Under the pieces are notes generated by a model that was given only the letters and a program-made list of their open reading frames with translations, searched no databases and was not told the origin of the DNA. From Ahaetulla prasina (taxonomy: Eukaryota > Chordata > Lepidosauria > Squamata > Colubridae): DNA of 64,000 nucleotides. This document shows positions 43,416-53,654 of the stretch, in pieces. The translations under genes and the position numbers were made by a program. Positions within the stretch are counted from its first letter, which is position 1. Each line of letters starts with the position of its first letter. Where the stretch lies: NCBI RefSeq assembly GCF_028640845.1, contig NC_080542.1, positions 18,518,283 to 18,582,282 on the forward strand, read 5' to 3'.

Positions 43416-43730
43416 AAGTTATATAAATGTGTATGATATTTGGGCAATACAATAAAAGAGTTTAATTAAGATAAAACCATGTCACTATAATATGGTGGCA
43501 TAGAGTTGCAACTGGGTAGATCGATGTTATAATTTGATATCTAAGGATACTAACCTGAAGGGAAGAAATATGAAGTATATACATCCATGATGGTATATCC
43601 CAGGCAACGTTCTGTCTTAACAAAGCAACTGAAAGTCTAGACACACAGCAGGCAAACTCGATATCACATCCCTCATGTTCAAAAACTACAGAGGCAGCAA
43701 TTAAACTATTTTATTTATTTATTTATTTAT
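43416..43730. other. Intergenic, nothing recognised
   Basis: No supported gene or repeat. Confidence 0.4.
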
Positions 43731-43732
43731 TT

Positions 43733-44512
43733 GATTTCTATACCGCCCTTCTCCTGAAGGACTCAGGGTGGTTTACAGCCAGAATAAAACAACAGACACA
43801 TAAACAAAAATTAAAACATTTTAAAAAACTGATTCTAAAATTGGCCATAATAAGTTAAAACTATCATAAAAACCCTCATAAAAACCCCCAATTAAAAATT
43901 TCGTTAGGCCAGCCCCGCACGGTGGAACAAAAAGGTTTTAAGCTCACGTTTGAAGGTCCGGAGGTCGGGGAGTTGGTGTAACCCCATAGGCAGCTCATTC
44001 CAAAGGGCAGGAGCCCCCACAGAGAAGGCCCTCCCCCTGGGGGCCGCCAGTCGGCATTGCTTGACTGACGGCACCCTGAGGAGGCCCTCCCTATGGGAGC
44101 GCACAGGTCAATGGGAGGCTATTGATGGCAGTAGGCGGTCCCGTAAGTAACCCGGTCCTATGCCATGAAGCGCTTTAAAGGTGATAACCAACACCTTGAA
44201 TTGCACCCGGAAGACCACCGGCAGCCAGTGCAGCTTGCGCAGGAGAGATGTTACATGGGAGCATCATGGTGCTCCCTCTATTACCTGCGCAGCCGCATTC
44301 TGGACCAGCTGGAGCCTCCTGGTGCTCTTCAAGGGGAGCCCCATGTAGAGAGCATTGCAGTAGTCCAGGCGGGAAGTGACAAGGGCATGAGTGTCCGTGC
44401 ATAAGGAATCCCGGTCTAGGAAGGGACGCAACTGGCGTATCAGGCGCACCTGATAAAAAGCTCCCCTGGCGACGGCCGTCATATGTTCTTCTAAAGACAG
44501 CCGATATAACTG
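43733..44512 (-). mobile_element. L2-type LINE 3' fragment
   Basis: Minus strand: [33 protein letters not shown] and RGRAFSVGAPALWNELP with the CCGCCCTTCTCCTGAAGGACTCAGG 3' UTR and (TTTA)n tail at 43710. Same family as 10956-15344 and 53655-54515. Confidence 0.88.
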
Positions 44513-44814
44513 TTCTTTTAAGGACTCACTTACAAAAGCTATTGGATCCCAGTTTCATATTTTGCAACTAAACGTGGAAATCTTAAGTAGAAATCAATGT
44601 GAATAGGTAAGCAGACTGGCCAGAGATAGCAGGATAGATGTTATAATACTACAAGAAACTTATTTGGCTGACAACAAACAGATCAGAGCTTGAGGGAAGA
44701 TTCCAGGGTACAAAATTGTAGCTGACAATTTTGGAACCCGCTCCATAATGTATCACTCTCATTACATCAAAGAATACAAGATTATTAATTGTACAAACAA
44801 TACTACCTTGAAAC

Positions 44815-45100
44815 CAGTGGTGGGTTTCAAAAATTTTTACTACTGGTTCTGTAGGTGTGGCTTGGTGGGCGTGGCTTGGTGGATGTGGCAGGGGAAGGAT
44901 ACTGTAAAGTCTCCATTTCCTTCCCACTCCAGGGGAAAGATACTGCAAAATCCTCATTTTCTCCCAATTAGCTGGGACTTGGGAGGCAGAGAATAGATGG
45001 GGGCGGGGCCAGTCAGAATTTTTACTACCGGTTCTCCAAACTACTTAAAATTTCCATTACCAGTTCTCTAGAACTAGTCAGAATCTGCTGAAACTCACTG
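44815..45100. mobile_element. hAT-type MITE (M5)
   Basis: Ends CAGTGGTGGGTTTCAAAAATT and CTGAAACTCACTG; duplications CTTGAAAC and CTTAAAAC (7 of 8). Interior shares GTGTGGCTTGGTGGGCG and GGGGAAAGATACTGCAAAATC with M6 and M1. Confidence 0.85.
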
Positions 45101-45194
45101 CTTAAAACGATCACTATTGAAATATCAAGAATCAGCAGCAGCAGCAGCAACAACAACTTGCAGGGTGAAATCTTGGCAACTGAATGGAGCTAGC

Positions 45195-45375
45195 AAAGTG
45201 CTTTAATGGCCAGATGCCCTTCCTGTCACCAATGCAGAGTTTTGTTCAGCAGATATATTCTCAGTGTGCCAGAGAGAGAAATACCTGCCTCTACCTAGGA
45301 TCAAACTCACAGCCTTCTGATTGTGAGGCAAGAGCTCCACCCCTAGGCCACAGCATCACTCCTTATATCAGGAAT
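45195..45375 (-). mobile_element. tRNA-derived SINE-like fragment
   Basis: GGATCAAACTCACAGCCTTCTG (reverse B box) and GCAAGAGCTCCACCCCTAGGCCAC (reverse A box) at tRNA spacing. A different family from those above. Confidence 0.5.
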
Positions 45376-45819
45376 AATGATCATGGTGATTTATTAATCT
45401 CTCAATTTATAAACTTCCCAATATTAAGTGACCTAATCCACCACTATGAACCCTCGCTATCAAGGAAAATATATAGGTGATTTTAATAATCACCATACTG
45501 GGGGATATAACAACAATAATAAGAATGAGGAAACATTAGCAAACTGGATAGCACAGCATGAGCTTCACCTAGAACTGAAGAAGCTTCTTGAATGAAAAAT
45601 GAAACTTCTTCAAGGAAAAACAAAGAAAATCCAGTTGCCTTTTGAAAAAGCACCTTTAAGACAACTGTGACCTGGTTGACTGAGAATTTCCATAGACACC
45701 TAGCTTTTGATGCCAAAGGTATGAAAATCTTCCATTCTGCAAAATGAGAGAAACCCAGGTGTATCACTGAAAGAAGAATAATCACACTATCCCTTCAAAC
45801 AATATTATTCTGAATGTTT

Positions 45820-46160
45820 AATGGATGATAAACAATTGAAGGCGATAGAATATAAGAAGCCAATTTCCTTGCTGACTCTGGATTGAGGTATTTCCTTACC
45901 AAGAGAAGAATTCAGAAGAAAGGAAATAACAGGCCAGATTCATTTGATGATGGGTTTTGGAAGCACTGAGACTTTAATCTGATGACAATTTCTTCTTTTT
46001 TAGGAATTGAGTTACCCCTAAAAAAAAGAAATTATCATCAGATTAATGATGTTTCCCCTCAAGCCTGGTGGGTTTTAATCCAGAAAGGAATTCTTCTTTT
46101 TTTAGAAAAAGGTTTTTTTTATTTTTCATCAACATATTTGAATGTACAGTCTCTTATCCA
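45820..46160. repeat. Duplicated block shared with 48690-48910
   Basis: AAGAGAAGAATTCAGAAG, GATTAATGATGTTTCCCCTCAAG and TTTTAATCCAGAAA recur in order. Each copy lies upstream of an orphan OR promoter module on the plus strand. No gene seen. Confidence 0.6.
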
Positions 46161-46210
46161 TCATTAATCATTATTCATTGATAAGATAAGATATCTTTTA
46201 TTTGTTAGTT

Positions 46211-46515
46211 GTTTGGGCCTGCTCTTTTACCATTTCCTTCCCTTTTTTTACCACGTTTCCTTTTCCTCTTCCCTTCTCTCACTTCTTCTATCTCTTTCTA
46301 CTTTGCTCATTCCTCCTCTCCTTCCCTTTTCTACTTCCTCTCTCCTTTCCCCACTCCTCTCTTCTTCCTCCCTTTCTAACCCTCTCTCCTACTCTTCTTT
46401 CCCCTTCTTTCTTCCTCTCCTTTTCCCTCTCTTCTTTCCTTCTCTCTCCTTACCTCCCTACTCCCCTCCTTCCCTCTCTCTACTTCTCTCCCCTTTTCCA
46501 CTCCCTTTTTGTTTC
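46211..46515 (+). repeat. About 300-bp polypyrimidine tract
   Basis: Nearly all C and T with rare A or G. Long open frames (Ser/Phe/Leu/Pro) on this strand are composition artefacts. Confidence 0.9.
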
Positions 46516-46599
46516 CATTTTCAATTCAAAATGGAATACCAAAATGGTATTCGAGCAGCCCCAATTTTCTATTTACATACATCTTCATATCAATTTCTT

Positions 46600-46725
46600 T
46601 TTTGCTTTATAATTACATCTCTTCTATCATTATTAATATATTACATTATTATAATATTATTATTATAATGTAATATAATATTATTATAATATTATTATTA
46701 ATAATGTACATTATTAATCAATTTG
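46600..46725. repeat. AT-rich palindromic tract
   Basis: ATAATATTATTATAATGTAATATAATATTATTATAATATTAT contains overlapping ATAATATTAT palindromes. Confidence 0.7.
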
Positions 46726-46997
46726 TATATCATCTGGGTTTACAACATTTTTGTGCCATCATCTTCAACATTTATCATCATTTTCTTTAATACATACATT
46801 TATCTTTCGTCTTACATTTAATTTTAACGTACTCCAGCATGCACAGACCATCAAAAACAGGACATGATGACATCCGGGTGGGTGGGCGGAGCCTCCCACA
46901 GCCGTCCTACCGGTTTGTCCGAACCAGATAGAACTGGCTGAATACCATCATTGATATGACCTAAGCCCAATAATATGATAGAGACAAGGTTTAGAAC
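46726..46997. other. Intergenic, MITE fragment at the right
   Basis: GGTTTGTCCGAACCAGATAGAACTGGCTGAATACCATCATTG (46910-46952) resembles one end of the MITE family; no partner end seen. Confidence 0.35.
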
Positions 46998-47066
46998 ATG
47001 AGTCTCCAACCTTGGCAACTTTAAATCCTCAAGGCTTAAAGCTGCCAAGTTTGGAGACCCCTGGTT
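46998..47066. mobile_element. Very short palindromic MITE
   Basis: GAGTCTCCAACCTTGGCAACTTTAA and TTAAAGCTGCCAAGTTTGGAGACCCCTGG are inverted copies around a few central bases. Confidence 0.65.
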
Positions 47067-47339
47067 TAGAATATATCAGAAATATTTTGGGGATTCAGAC
47101 TCGGCCCTAAAATGAAGGGGATAAGCAGGCAAGTCACCTTGTCAAAAGAAAAAGATGTATTTATACTCCTTGCATTGTAATTTTGCTTGCAGTTAGTGTT
47201 AACTCCTTAAAACCATGACAAACTCCTTAAAACTAAGGAAGACAATTCTACACAAGGCATCATAAGTGTCAATATCTCCTTCCAGTTAGGAGCTGCTTCC
47301 TGGTTAATTGGTTACACTGGGTTTTCCAACTCTACTCTA
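47067..47339. other. Intergenic, nothing recognised
   Basis: No gene or repeat supported. Confidence 0.4.
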
Positions 47340-47811
47340 TGGAAGCCTTCCCCCAAGGCCCATCCCTTTACCAAATTCCCAGGATGAATCCCTGGGCTTC
47401 TCTCAGGAGATCTTGTTAGAGAACAAAATTCTCTCCTGTCTCTAAAATTTCTGATCTCCTGGGAGTCAACTGATTTTAAAAGCACCTTCTCAGTCTTTGA
47501 TGTTGGCTGACGCAAAATGCCTGCATATATGAAATACATTTTACCAGGAAAAAAAGGATAGATGAAGTGTACTGTATGGCACGGAAATTTCTGAGACTTT
47601 GAATCGCCGGTGCTTATTAATAACATCTCCAGTTTTTCAGAAGGCAAAATATTCCTTCAATCCAAGAATGTAGTTGTTTTCATCCCTTAATCAGACTGCA
47701 GTTCTTGTGCTCATGTTATGAGTAAAATTAAAATCCAAAAGATGCTGAGAGTAGATGCTTCCCTTCCACCCTGCAGAATTGCCTCCAAATAATTTATTTC
47801 AAGAAGGTAAG
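47340..47811 (+). promoter_or_regulatory. Orphan OR-type promoter and 5' exon (F), opposite orientation
   Basis: AAATTCCCAGGATGAATCCCTGGGCTTC, AGGAGATCTTGTTAGAG, TCTGATCTCCTGGGAGTCAACTGA, TTTTAAAAG at the TATA position (47473-47482), CTTTGATGTTGGCTGA, and a possible donor AAGGTAAGAAA (47806-47813). The order equals the minus-strand modules of OR A-E. No OR coding exon follows within reach on the plus strand. Confidence 0.55.
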
Positions 47812-48256
47812 AAACCTAAATCTTTTATGCTGGTAAAATAATTAAATGATTGAAAAGCCGTTTCCTTACAAGGAAGACTACCAGGCAGTTCAAGGAATAT
47901 TGGTGGGGGGAAATGTGGGGGTGAAAAAGAAAGAAATAATGTGTGGGGAAAGAAGGGCCAGGCAAGAGCAAGGTGGACAGGTTTGGAGAAGAGGCTGAGC
48001 TAGAAGGCAGGATTAAACATCTCCTGATTCCTTAGAATCATTACTTTGTCATAAAAAAAACTAAGTCCAGTACCCTGAAAATTCCATTGACTCTTATCTA
48101 TTGCCAATTTAGCTTTGACAGTTAGTTGACTAGATTCTGGTATTAGACGTATCAACAATAAACTCTTCTGTGCTTTGAGCGCAACGGATGCTCCTGGTTA
48201 TTCCTTGAGAGAACAATGCATGGGCATCAATCACATCCCCTGCTGAGGAATGGAGG
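47812..48256. other. Intergenic, nothing recognised
   Basis: No OR exon or other gene seen downstream of the orphan module. Confidence 0.4.
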
Positions 48257-48264
48257 GCTTTGGG

Positions 48265-48559
48265 CAGTGGTGGGTTTCAAAAAAATTTACTACCGGTTCT
48301 GTGGGTGTGCTTGCTGGGCATGGCATGGCTCGGGGGGCGTGGCTTGATGGGTGTGGCTTGATGGGTATGGCAGGGGAAGGATCCTGTAAAATCTCCATTC
48401 TCACCCCACTCCAGGGGAAGGTTACTGCAAAATCCCCATTCCCTCCTGAACAACTCGGGACTCGGGAAGCAGAGAATAGATGGAAACGGGTCAGTCAGAG
48501 GTGGTATTTCCACTACTGGTTCTCCAGAACTGGTCATAACCTGCTGAAACTCACCTCTG
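48265..48559. mobile_element. hAT-type MITE (M6)
   Basis: Ends CAGTGGTGGGTTTCAAAAAAATT and GCTGAAACTCACCTCTG; perfect duplication GCTTTGGG on both sides (48257-48264, 48560-48567). Confidence 0.9.
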
Positions 48560-48689
48560 GCTTTGGGTATGTGATTTCTTAGGGTTGTGTTTGAACCAGA
48601 GGCCTTGATTCAAGCACTTTGAAATGTAGATTGATTTACTGATAGCTCTGGATTTGATAAATATCAACATAATATAATAAGCTAGGTTT

Positions 48690-48920
48690 CTCTCTCCATC
48701 TGACTTATCAAGAGAAGAATTCAGAAGACAGGAAATAAAAATATAAGACCCACTTGTGTGATGAGTTTTAGAGTGGTAGCACTGAGTTTTTCTGGTATGT
48801 CAATTTAACCCTCCCAAGAGAAGAGACTTAAGTCTCATAGGATTAATGAAGTTTCCCCTCAAGACTAATTGTTTCTAATCCAAAAAGAAACTGTTGACAG
48901 TTTATTTTAATTCATTGTGC
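48690..48920. repeat. Duplicated block shared with 45860-46100
   Basis: See 45820-46160. No gene seen. Confidence 0.55.
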
Positions 48921-48931
48921 TTTATTTATAT

Positions 48932-49983
48932 AGGTAATCCTTGAGTTATGACAGTTCCCTTAGCAAGCATTTGAAGTTACGACATCAACCAGTCCCAGTA
49001 CTTGCAACACAATACCGAGGTTACGAACGTTGCAACCTAACATAGCAGTTGTTCAGCCTAACAAATGACCGAAGAGGCCCTGCAACATTCACCCTGGCTA
49101 TTTCCGCCCCACTCCCTCCGGACTCACTTCCCCTGCAAAGATCTAGCAACCTTTTGCTCTCTCCAGCCTCTCTGCCATTGTTTTTTTCCTTGTGTCCCTG
49201 CAGGCTCTGATTATCTTTGCAAAAAGTTTTTGGCAGGAAGAACGGAGGCTGGGAACAGCATGCATGCCCCTCCTTGCCTCTGTTCTTTGTGCCAAAAAAT
49301 TTTTGCAAAGAGAATTGGAGCCTGCCAGGATGTAATAATTCACTTCTGCAGGCTTTGGCCAGTATTGCTCAAGGCCTTTTCTCGCTTCCTGCCTCCTTTC
49401 TCAAGGCCTTTCCCCCCCTCCCGCCTCCTTCCTTTGGGCCAAAAGTTTTTTGCAAAGATGATCAGGGCTCTGCAGTTTCCTTTTATGAAATAATTCTAGT
49501 AGATCCAAACCGGTAATTACCCCTCCTTGGCCCCAGAGGTCACTATTCACCTCTTCCGGCTGCTTGATATTCCACAGAATTCAATGTTAAATGCAGCAGA
49601 GAAAATGCTAACTTTTCTCCCTCCATTCAGAACGGAGCTGCTGCAGCCTGTCCCTTTTAAGGTAGTCCCCAGGAGGGAGGGAGACGGGGATGGGGGGGAA
49701 GCAGCTGGAATACAGCCATTTTTGTGAAAAGCAGGAAAATGGAGAAGGGGTTTTTCCTGCCTGTCATCCATTCCTCAATCTCAGCACAGATTGACAGAAG
49801 GACGGTAGGCAGGAATATTCCTCTCCCCATTTTCCTGCCATTCGGGACAAGGAGTGGCTGGGAGGGGAGGAGGCCTTTGATGTGAGTGATGTCGAGTTGG
49901 CCATGCCCACCCAGTCACATGACCTCTCCCCAACAAGCCACGCCCACAGAACTAGTAGGGGAAATTTTTTAATTTCACCCCTG
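48932..49983. mobile_element. Composite repeat region with inverted TTTGCAAAAAG motifs
   Basis: Left part 48932-49070 matches the interspersed repeat at 20456. From 49205, TTTGCAAAAAGTTTTTGGC, its inverse GCCAAAAAATTTTTGCAAAG (49289-49308) and GCCAAAAGTTTTTTGCAAAG (49438-49457) recur. The right end (CCACGCCCACAGAACTAGTAG, then TTTCACCCCTGG) looks like the MITE family end. No gene supported. Confidence 0.4.
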
Positions 49984-49984
49984 G

Positions 49985-50105
49985 ATGGAAGGCTGAGTCA
50001 ACTTTGACCCTGGTGAGATTTGAACTGCCAAATTGCAAGTAGCCGGCAGTCAGCAGAAATAGCCTGCAGTACTGCACTCTAACCACTGCACCACTATGGC
50101 TCATA
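49985..50105 (-). mobile_element. tRNA-derived SINE head, reverse orientation
   Basis: GATGGAAGGCTGAGTCAACTTTGA and CTAACCACTGCACCACTATGGC; same family as 22005. Confidence 0.75.
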
Positions 50106-50275
50106 TGTCATATTTATATGATATTAGTGTATCATTGTCCTGTATTGAAATATTTCTTTCCACATTTTTCTCATTCTTCCCTGACAAATCTATGGAAGCC
50201 CCGATTTAATATCTACAAATGTAGTAATTGTAACTCTGGTGACATAACCACCATCTTCAGAACATAACAATACAT

Positions 50276-50355
50276 AACAGTAACAGAGTTGGAAGGGACC
50301 TTGGAGGTCATCTGATCCAACCCCCTGCTCACGAAGGAGACCTATACTAACCGAT
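50276..50355 (-). mobile_element. CR1 LINE 3' terminus
   Basis: AACAGAGTTGGAAGGGACCTTGGAGGTCATCTGATCCAACCCCCTGC, the reverse of the standard CR1 end. Confidence 0.85.
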
Positions 50356-50584
50356 CCTGAGCATGGTAGCAATGTTGTGAGTATAATAAATCAGAATGAT
50401 CAGAAAAATTCCCTTGCCAAATATACTACCAACAATGAGGACCATTGTCTAACCATATAGGTGAAAGCTCGGGGTGAAAAAAGATGCTCAGATAAAAATC
50501 TACCCAAACATTTTACACATAATTATTGATCCCGATGGCAGGAATTTGTAGGCCCAATATCAGTTATTCCATTGTCCTAATCTT

Positions 50585-50705
50585 TTGGACTACAATTTAT
50601 TTATTTATTTAGGGAATTTATATTGCTGCCTATTTGTATAGGGTGACTCAAGGCAGCTTACAGAATATAAAACCTCATATAAAAACAATAAAAGAAATAA
50701 AAGAA
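50585..50705 (-). mobile_element. L2-type LINE 3' UTR fragment
   Basis: (TTTA)n then ATTGCTGCCTATTTGTATAGGGTGACTCAAGGCAGCTTACAG, a diverged version of the CCGCCCTTCTCC..GACTCAGG.GGTTTACA tail. Confidence 0.6.
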
Positions 50706-51165
50706 AAGTCATATAATAATAAGGTGACCAACTTTTTTACAATGAGGCGGGCACAAATAAATTGAAGAAAAAAATATCATAAATAAAAGAAACATTTTAT
50801 TCATTGTAACAACAATACAGAATACACTATAATATGATAAATGCATAATAAAAACATTTGTAACAATAAATTTTATATTTATATTGTAATTATGCCATCA
50901 ATTAATTATTAAAACTGAAACAATAACATAAGTGAATAAACTTGTAAATAAAATTATACATATTTGGAAATTATTAGATAATGAATTAATAAAACATGAA
51001 TTATTGTGCTCACTTGTGTATGATTGAATATTCACTGAGAAAGAAGTGAATCTCATACGTGCATGTGTGCCGTGTCGTGTTTCAATAAGAAGTAAACAAA
51101 ACCACTTGCGTGCGGTGCACTCTCTCAAAACAATTCTTCTGTGTGGAGCATATGCGTCTCATAAT

Positions 51166-52469
51166 CGCATCTGATACCATCGACCATGGTATCTTGCTGC
51201 GCCGGTTAGAGGGGTTGGGAGTGGGAGGCACCGTTTATCTGTGGTTCTCCTCTTACCTCTCTGACCGGACGCAGACGGTGTTGACAGGGGGGCAGAGATC
51301 GACTCCGAGGCGCCTCATGTGTGGGGTGCCGCAGGGATCGATTCTCTCGGCTCTCCTGTTCAACATCTACATGAAGCCACTGGGTGAGATCATCAGTGGT
51401 TTTGGGGTGAGATACCAACTGTATGCTGATGACATGCAACTGTACTTTTCCACCCCAGGCCACTCCAACGAAGCTATCGAAGTACTGTCCCGGTGTCTGG
51501 AGGCCGTACAGGTCTGGATGGGGAGGAACAGGCTCAATCTTAATCCCTCCAAGACGGAGTGGCTGTGGATGCCGGCACCCCGGTACAGTCAGCTGCAGCC
51601 GCGGCTGTCTGTTGGGGGCGAGTCATTGGCCCCAATGGAAAGGGTGCGCAACTTGGGCGTGCTCCTGGATGGGCGTCTGTCTTTCAAAGATCATTTGACA
51701 GCCGTCTCCAGGAGAGCTTTTTATCAGGTTCGCCTGATCCACCAGTTGCGCCCCTTCCTGGACCGGGATGCCCTATGCACGGTCACTCATGCTCTCGTTA
51801 CCTCTCGTCTGGACTATTGCAATGCTCTCTACATGGGGCTCCCCTTGAAGAGCACCCGGAGACTCCAGCTAGTCCAGAAAGTGGCTGCGCGGGTTATTGA
51901 GGGAGCAGTTTGGAGCTCCCATGTAACACCTATCCTGCGCAGACTGCACTGGCTGCCTGTGGTCTTCCGGGTGCACTTCAAGATGTTAGTTACTATCTTT
52001 AAAGCGCTCCATGGCTTAGGACCGGGATACTTACGGGACCGTCTACTGCCAATGTCTATCTCCCAATGACCGGTGCGCTCTCACAGAGAGGGGCTCCTCA
52101 GGGTGCCGTCAGCCAAGCAATGTCGGCTGGCGGCCCCCAGGGGGAGGGCCTTCTCTGTGGGGGCTCCTACCCTATGGAACGAGCTTCCAACAAATATCTG
52201 ACCTTAGGACCTTCCGCCGCGAACTTAAAACCTACTTATTTCGTCTTGCTGGATTCTCTTAAATTTGAAATTTTATATTATCAAATTGATTTATGGGTTT
52301 TAAATTTTTTAGTAAATTTTAGAGGGTAATATTTTTATCTATAAGTAGCCATATTAAATAGGTTTTTTAAGGGTTTTTTTTAGTTTTGTATTGTTGTTTT
52401 CTTTCTGTATTTTATTTGTGGCTGTACACCGCCCTGAGTCCTTTGGGAGAAGGGCGGTCTATAAATAAA

Positions 52470-52534
<65 letters not shown>
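51166..52534 (+). mobile_element. L2-type LINE, 5'-truncated, long open RT frame
   Basis: Begins abruptly inside the RT ([14 protein letters not shown]) and reads open to 52069: [57 protein letters not shown] and [13 protein letters not shown]. After a frameshift near 52060 the C-terminus and 3' UTR (CTGTACACCGCCCTGAGTCC) follow, ending in (ATT)n at 52470-52534. It is the best preserved RT of this family here and has the opposite orientation to 10956-15344. Confidence 0.9.
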
Positions 52535-52849
52535 CTTGCCGCACTCTGCTGAGCCTTGATGAATCGTCATGTCAAATACAAATACATCATATCACACGCA
52601 ACAGATCGGATCGGCATCGAATATGAAGATTTACAGATTAGTCTTCAAATATCGAAAAGGAGGACGTGTGGGAGGACACTTTTCGAGAGAAGACAGAACT
52701 TACAAAAGAAGGACTGGCCTCCCTAAAGGAAGACGATTGGTCACTTTAATAATAAATTACTATAATAAAATCACTCCCTGCCCCTGCGACAGCACCTCAC
52801 ATGAGCCATTTAATGGGCCCCATCCCGCTCTGGTTTCCCCAGGCCCTTT

Positions 52850-52965
52850 GGCAGAACCAGGTCTTCAGCGCCTTTTGGAAAAGTGATAGAGTGGGGGCCT
52901 TTCTAATCTCTGGGGGGATGATGTTACAGAGAGAGGGGCCACCAACAAGAAGGAATTCCTATTAG
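52850..52965 (-). mobile_element. LINE C-terminus fragment
   Basis: Minus strand reads FLLVGGPSLCNIIPPEI and SLFQKALKTWF, the usual end of L2/CR1-type ORF2. Confidence 0.6.
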
Positions 52966-53119
52966 ACCCAGCCAATAGGCAAGTGGTCAGAAAATCTTGG
53001 AAATTGTAAATGAAAATAGTCAGCATCTGAGGGCACAAGGTTTTCTAACTCTGCTGTCAGCAATGCTTTTAATCAGGTGAAATGTTTCCCCTGACATTAA
53101 GCTATGAAATGCCCAGTAT

Positions 53120-53395
53120 GAAATTCTTCTATCAGGAGATCTTGTTAGTGAAAAGACTTTTAAGTATCTCTAAAATTTATGATCCTGCAGGAGGTTAAAG
53201 TCTCCATAGTCTTTGATGTTGGAGGATACAAAAACCTTATATATAGGAGATATTTGTTTCCAGACGAAGGATTACATCGCTTCACATATACAGTAGTCAG
53301 TGAATGTTAAAGCATTTCTAGGTGCGTATGTTTTTTTCCCACAGGAAGAAATAGCCCATCTTTCTAAAAATATCAGAAAGCAATGCAAAAGTAAG
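53120..53395 (+). promoter_or_regulatory. Orphan OR-type promoter and 5' exon (G), opposite orientation
   Basis: TCAGGAGATCTTGTTAGTG, ATGATCCTGCAGGAGGTTAAAG, a strong TATA (TTATATATAG, 53238-53247), TTCCCACAGGAAGAAATA, CTAAAAATATCAGAAAGC, and the donor GCAAAAGTAAGATCAG (53386-53400), matching the OR E/D donor nearly base for base. The expected OR exon is missing; an L2 fragment and the satellite lie downstream. Confidence 0.6.
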
Positions 53396-53654
53396 ATCAG
53401 TGTCTCATTGCTTACCTAAGGTAAATGTTTGGTGGGTTGGTTTCTCCCTTACACAACTTCTTGAAAATATATTTTATTTGTAGAAGATATTCAGTGAAAC
53501 ATTAAGAAAGTTACATTTTCAGCTTTTTGCTTTTATGATAATGTTTTTTTTAAAAAAGCAATATGGCTTTGTACAGGCAATCTAAAATTTCTTCACAGAA
53601 AAATGTATTATCTCAATGAAAAAAAAGATTCTTTAATTCACAAGAATGATGGAT

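Larger units (their letters stand above)
44530..45790 (+). mobile_element. Endonuclease fragment of another non-LTR retrotransposon, interrupted
   Basis: Plus-strand frames with stops read DVIILQETYLADNKQIRA and PGYKIVADNFGTRS (44640-44745), then after MITE M5 and a SINE-like piece GDFNNHHTGGYNNNNKN (45477-45530) and DAKGMKIFHSAK (45710-45745). QET, GDFN and the SAxW-like end are endonuclease landmarks. Clade unknown. Confidence 0.5.

Noticed and set aside
46202..46668. Ser/Leu/Pro/Phe-rich open frames that look membrane-like
   Set aside because: Artefact of the polypyrimidine tract; two frames are open in parallel.
49021..49771. Open frames around the inverted TTTGCAAAAAG motifs
   Set aside because: Repeat-derived and mutually overlapping on both strands.
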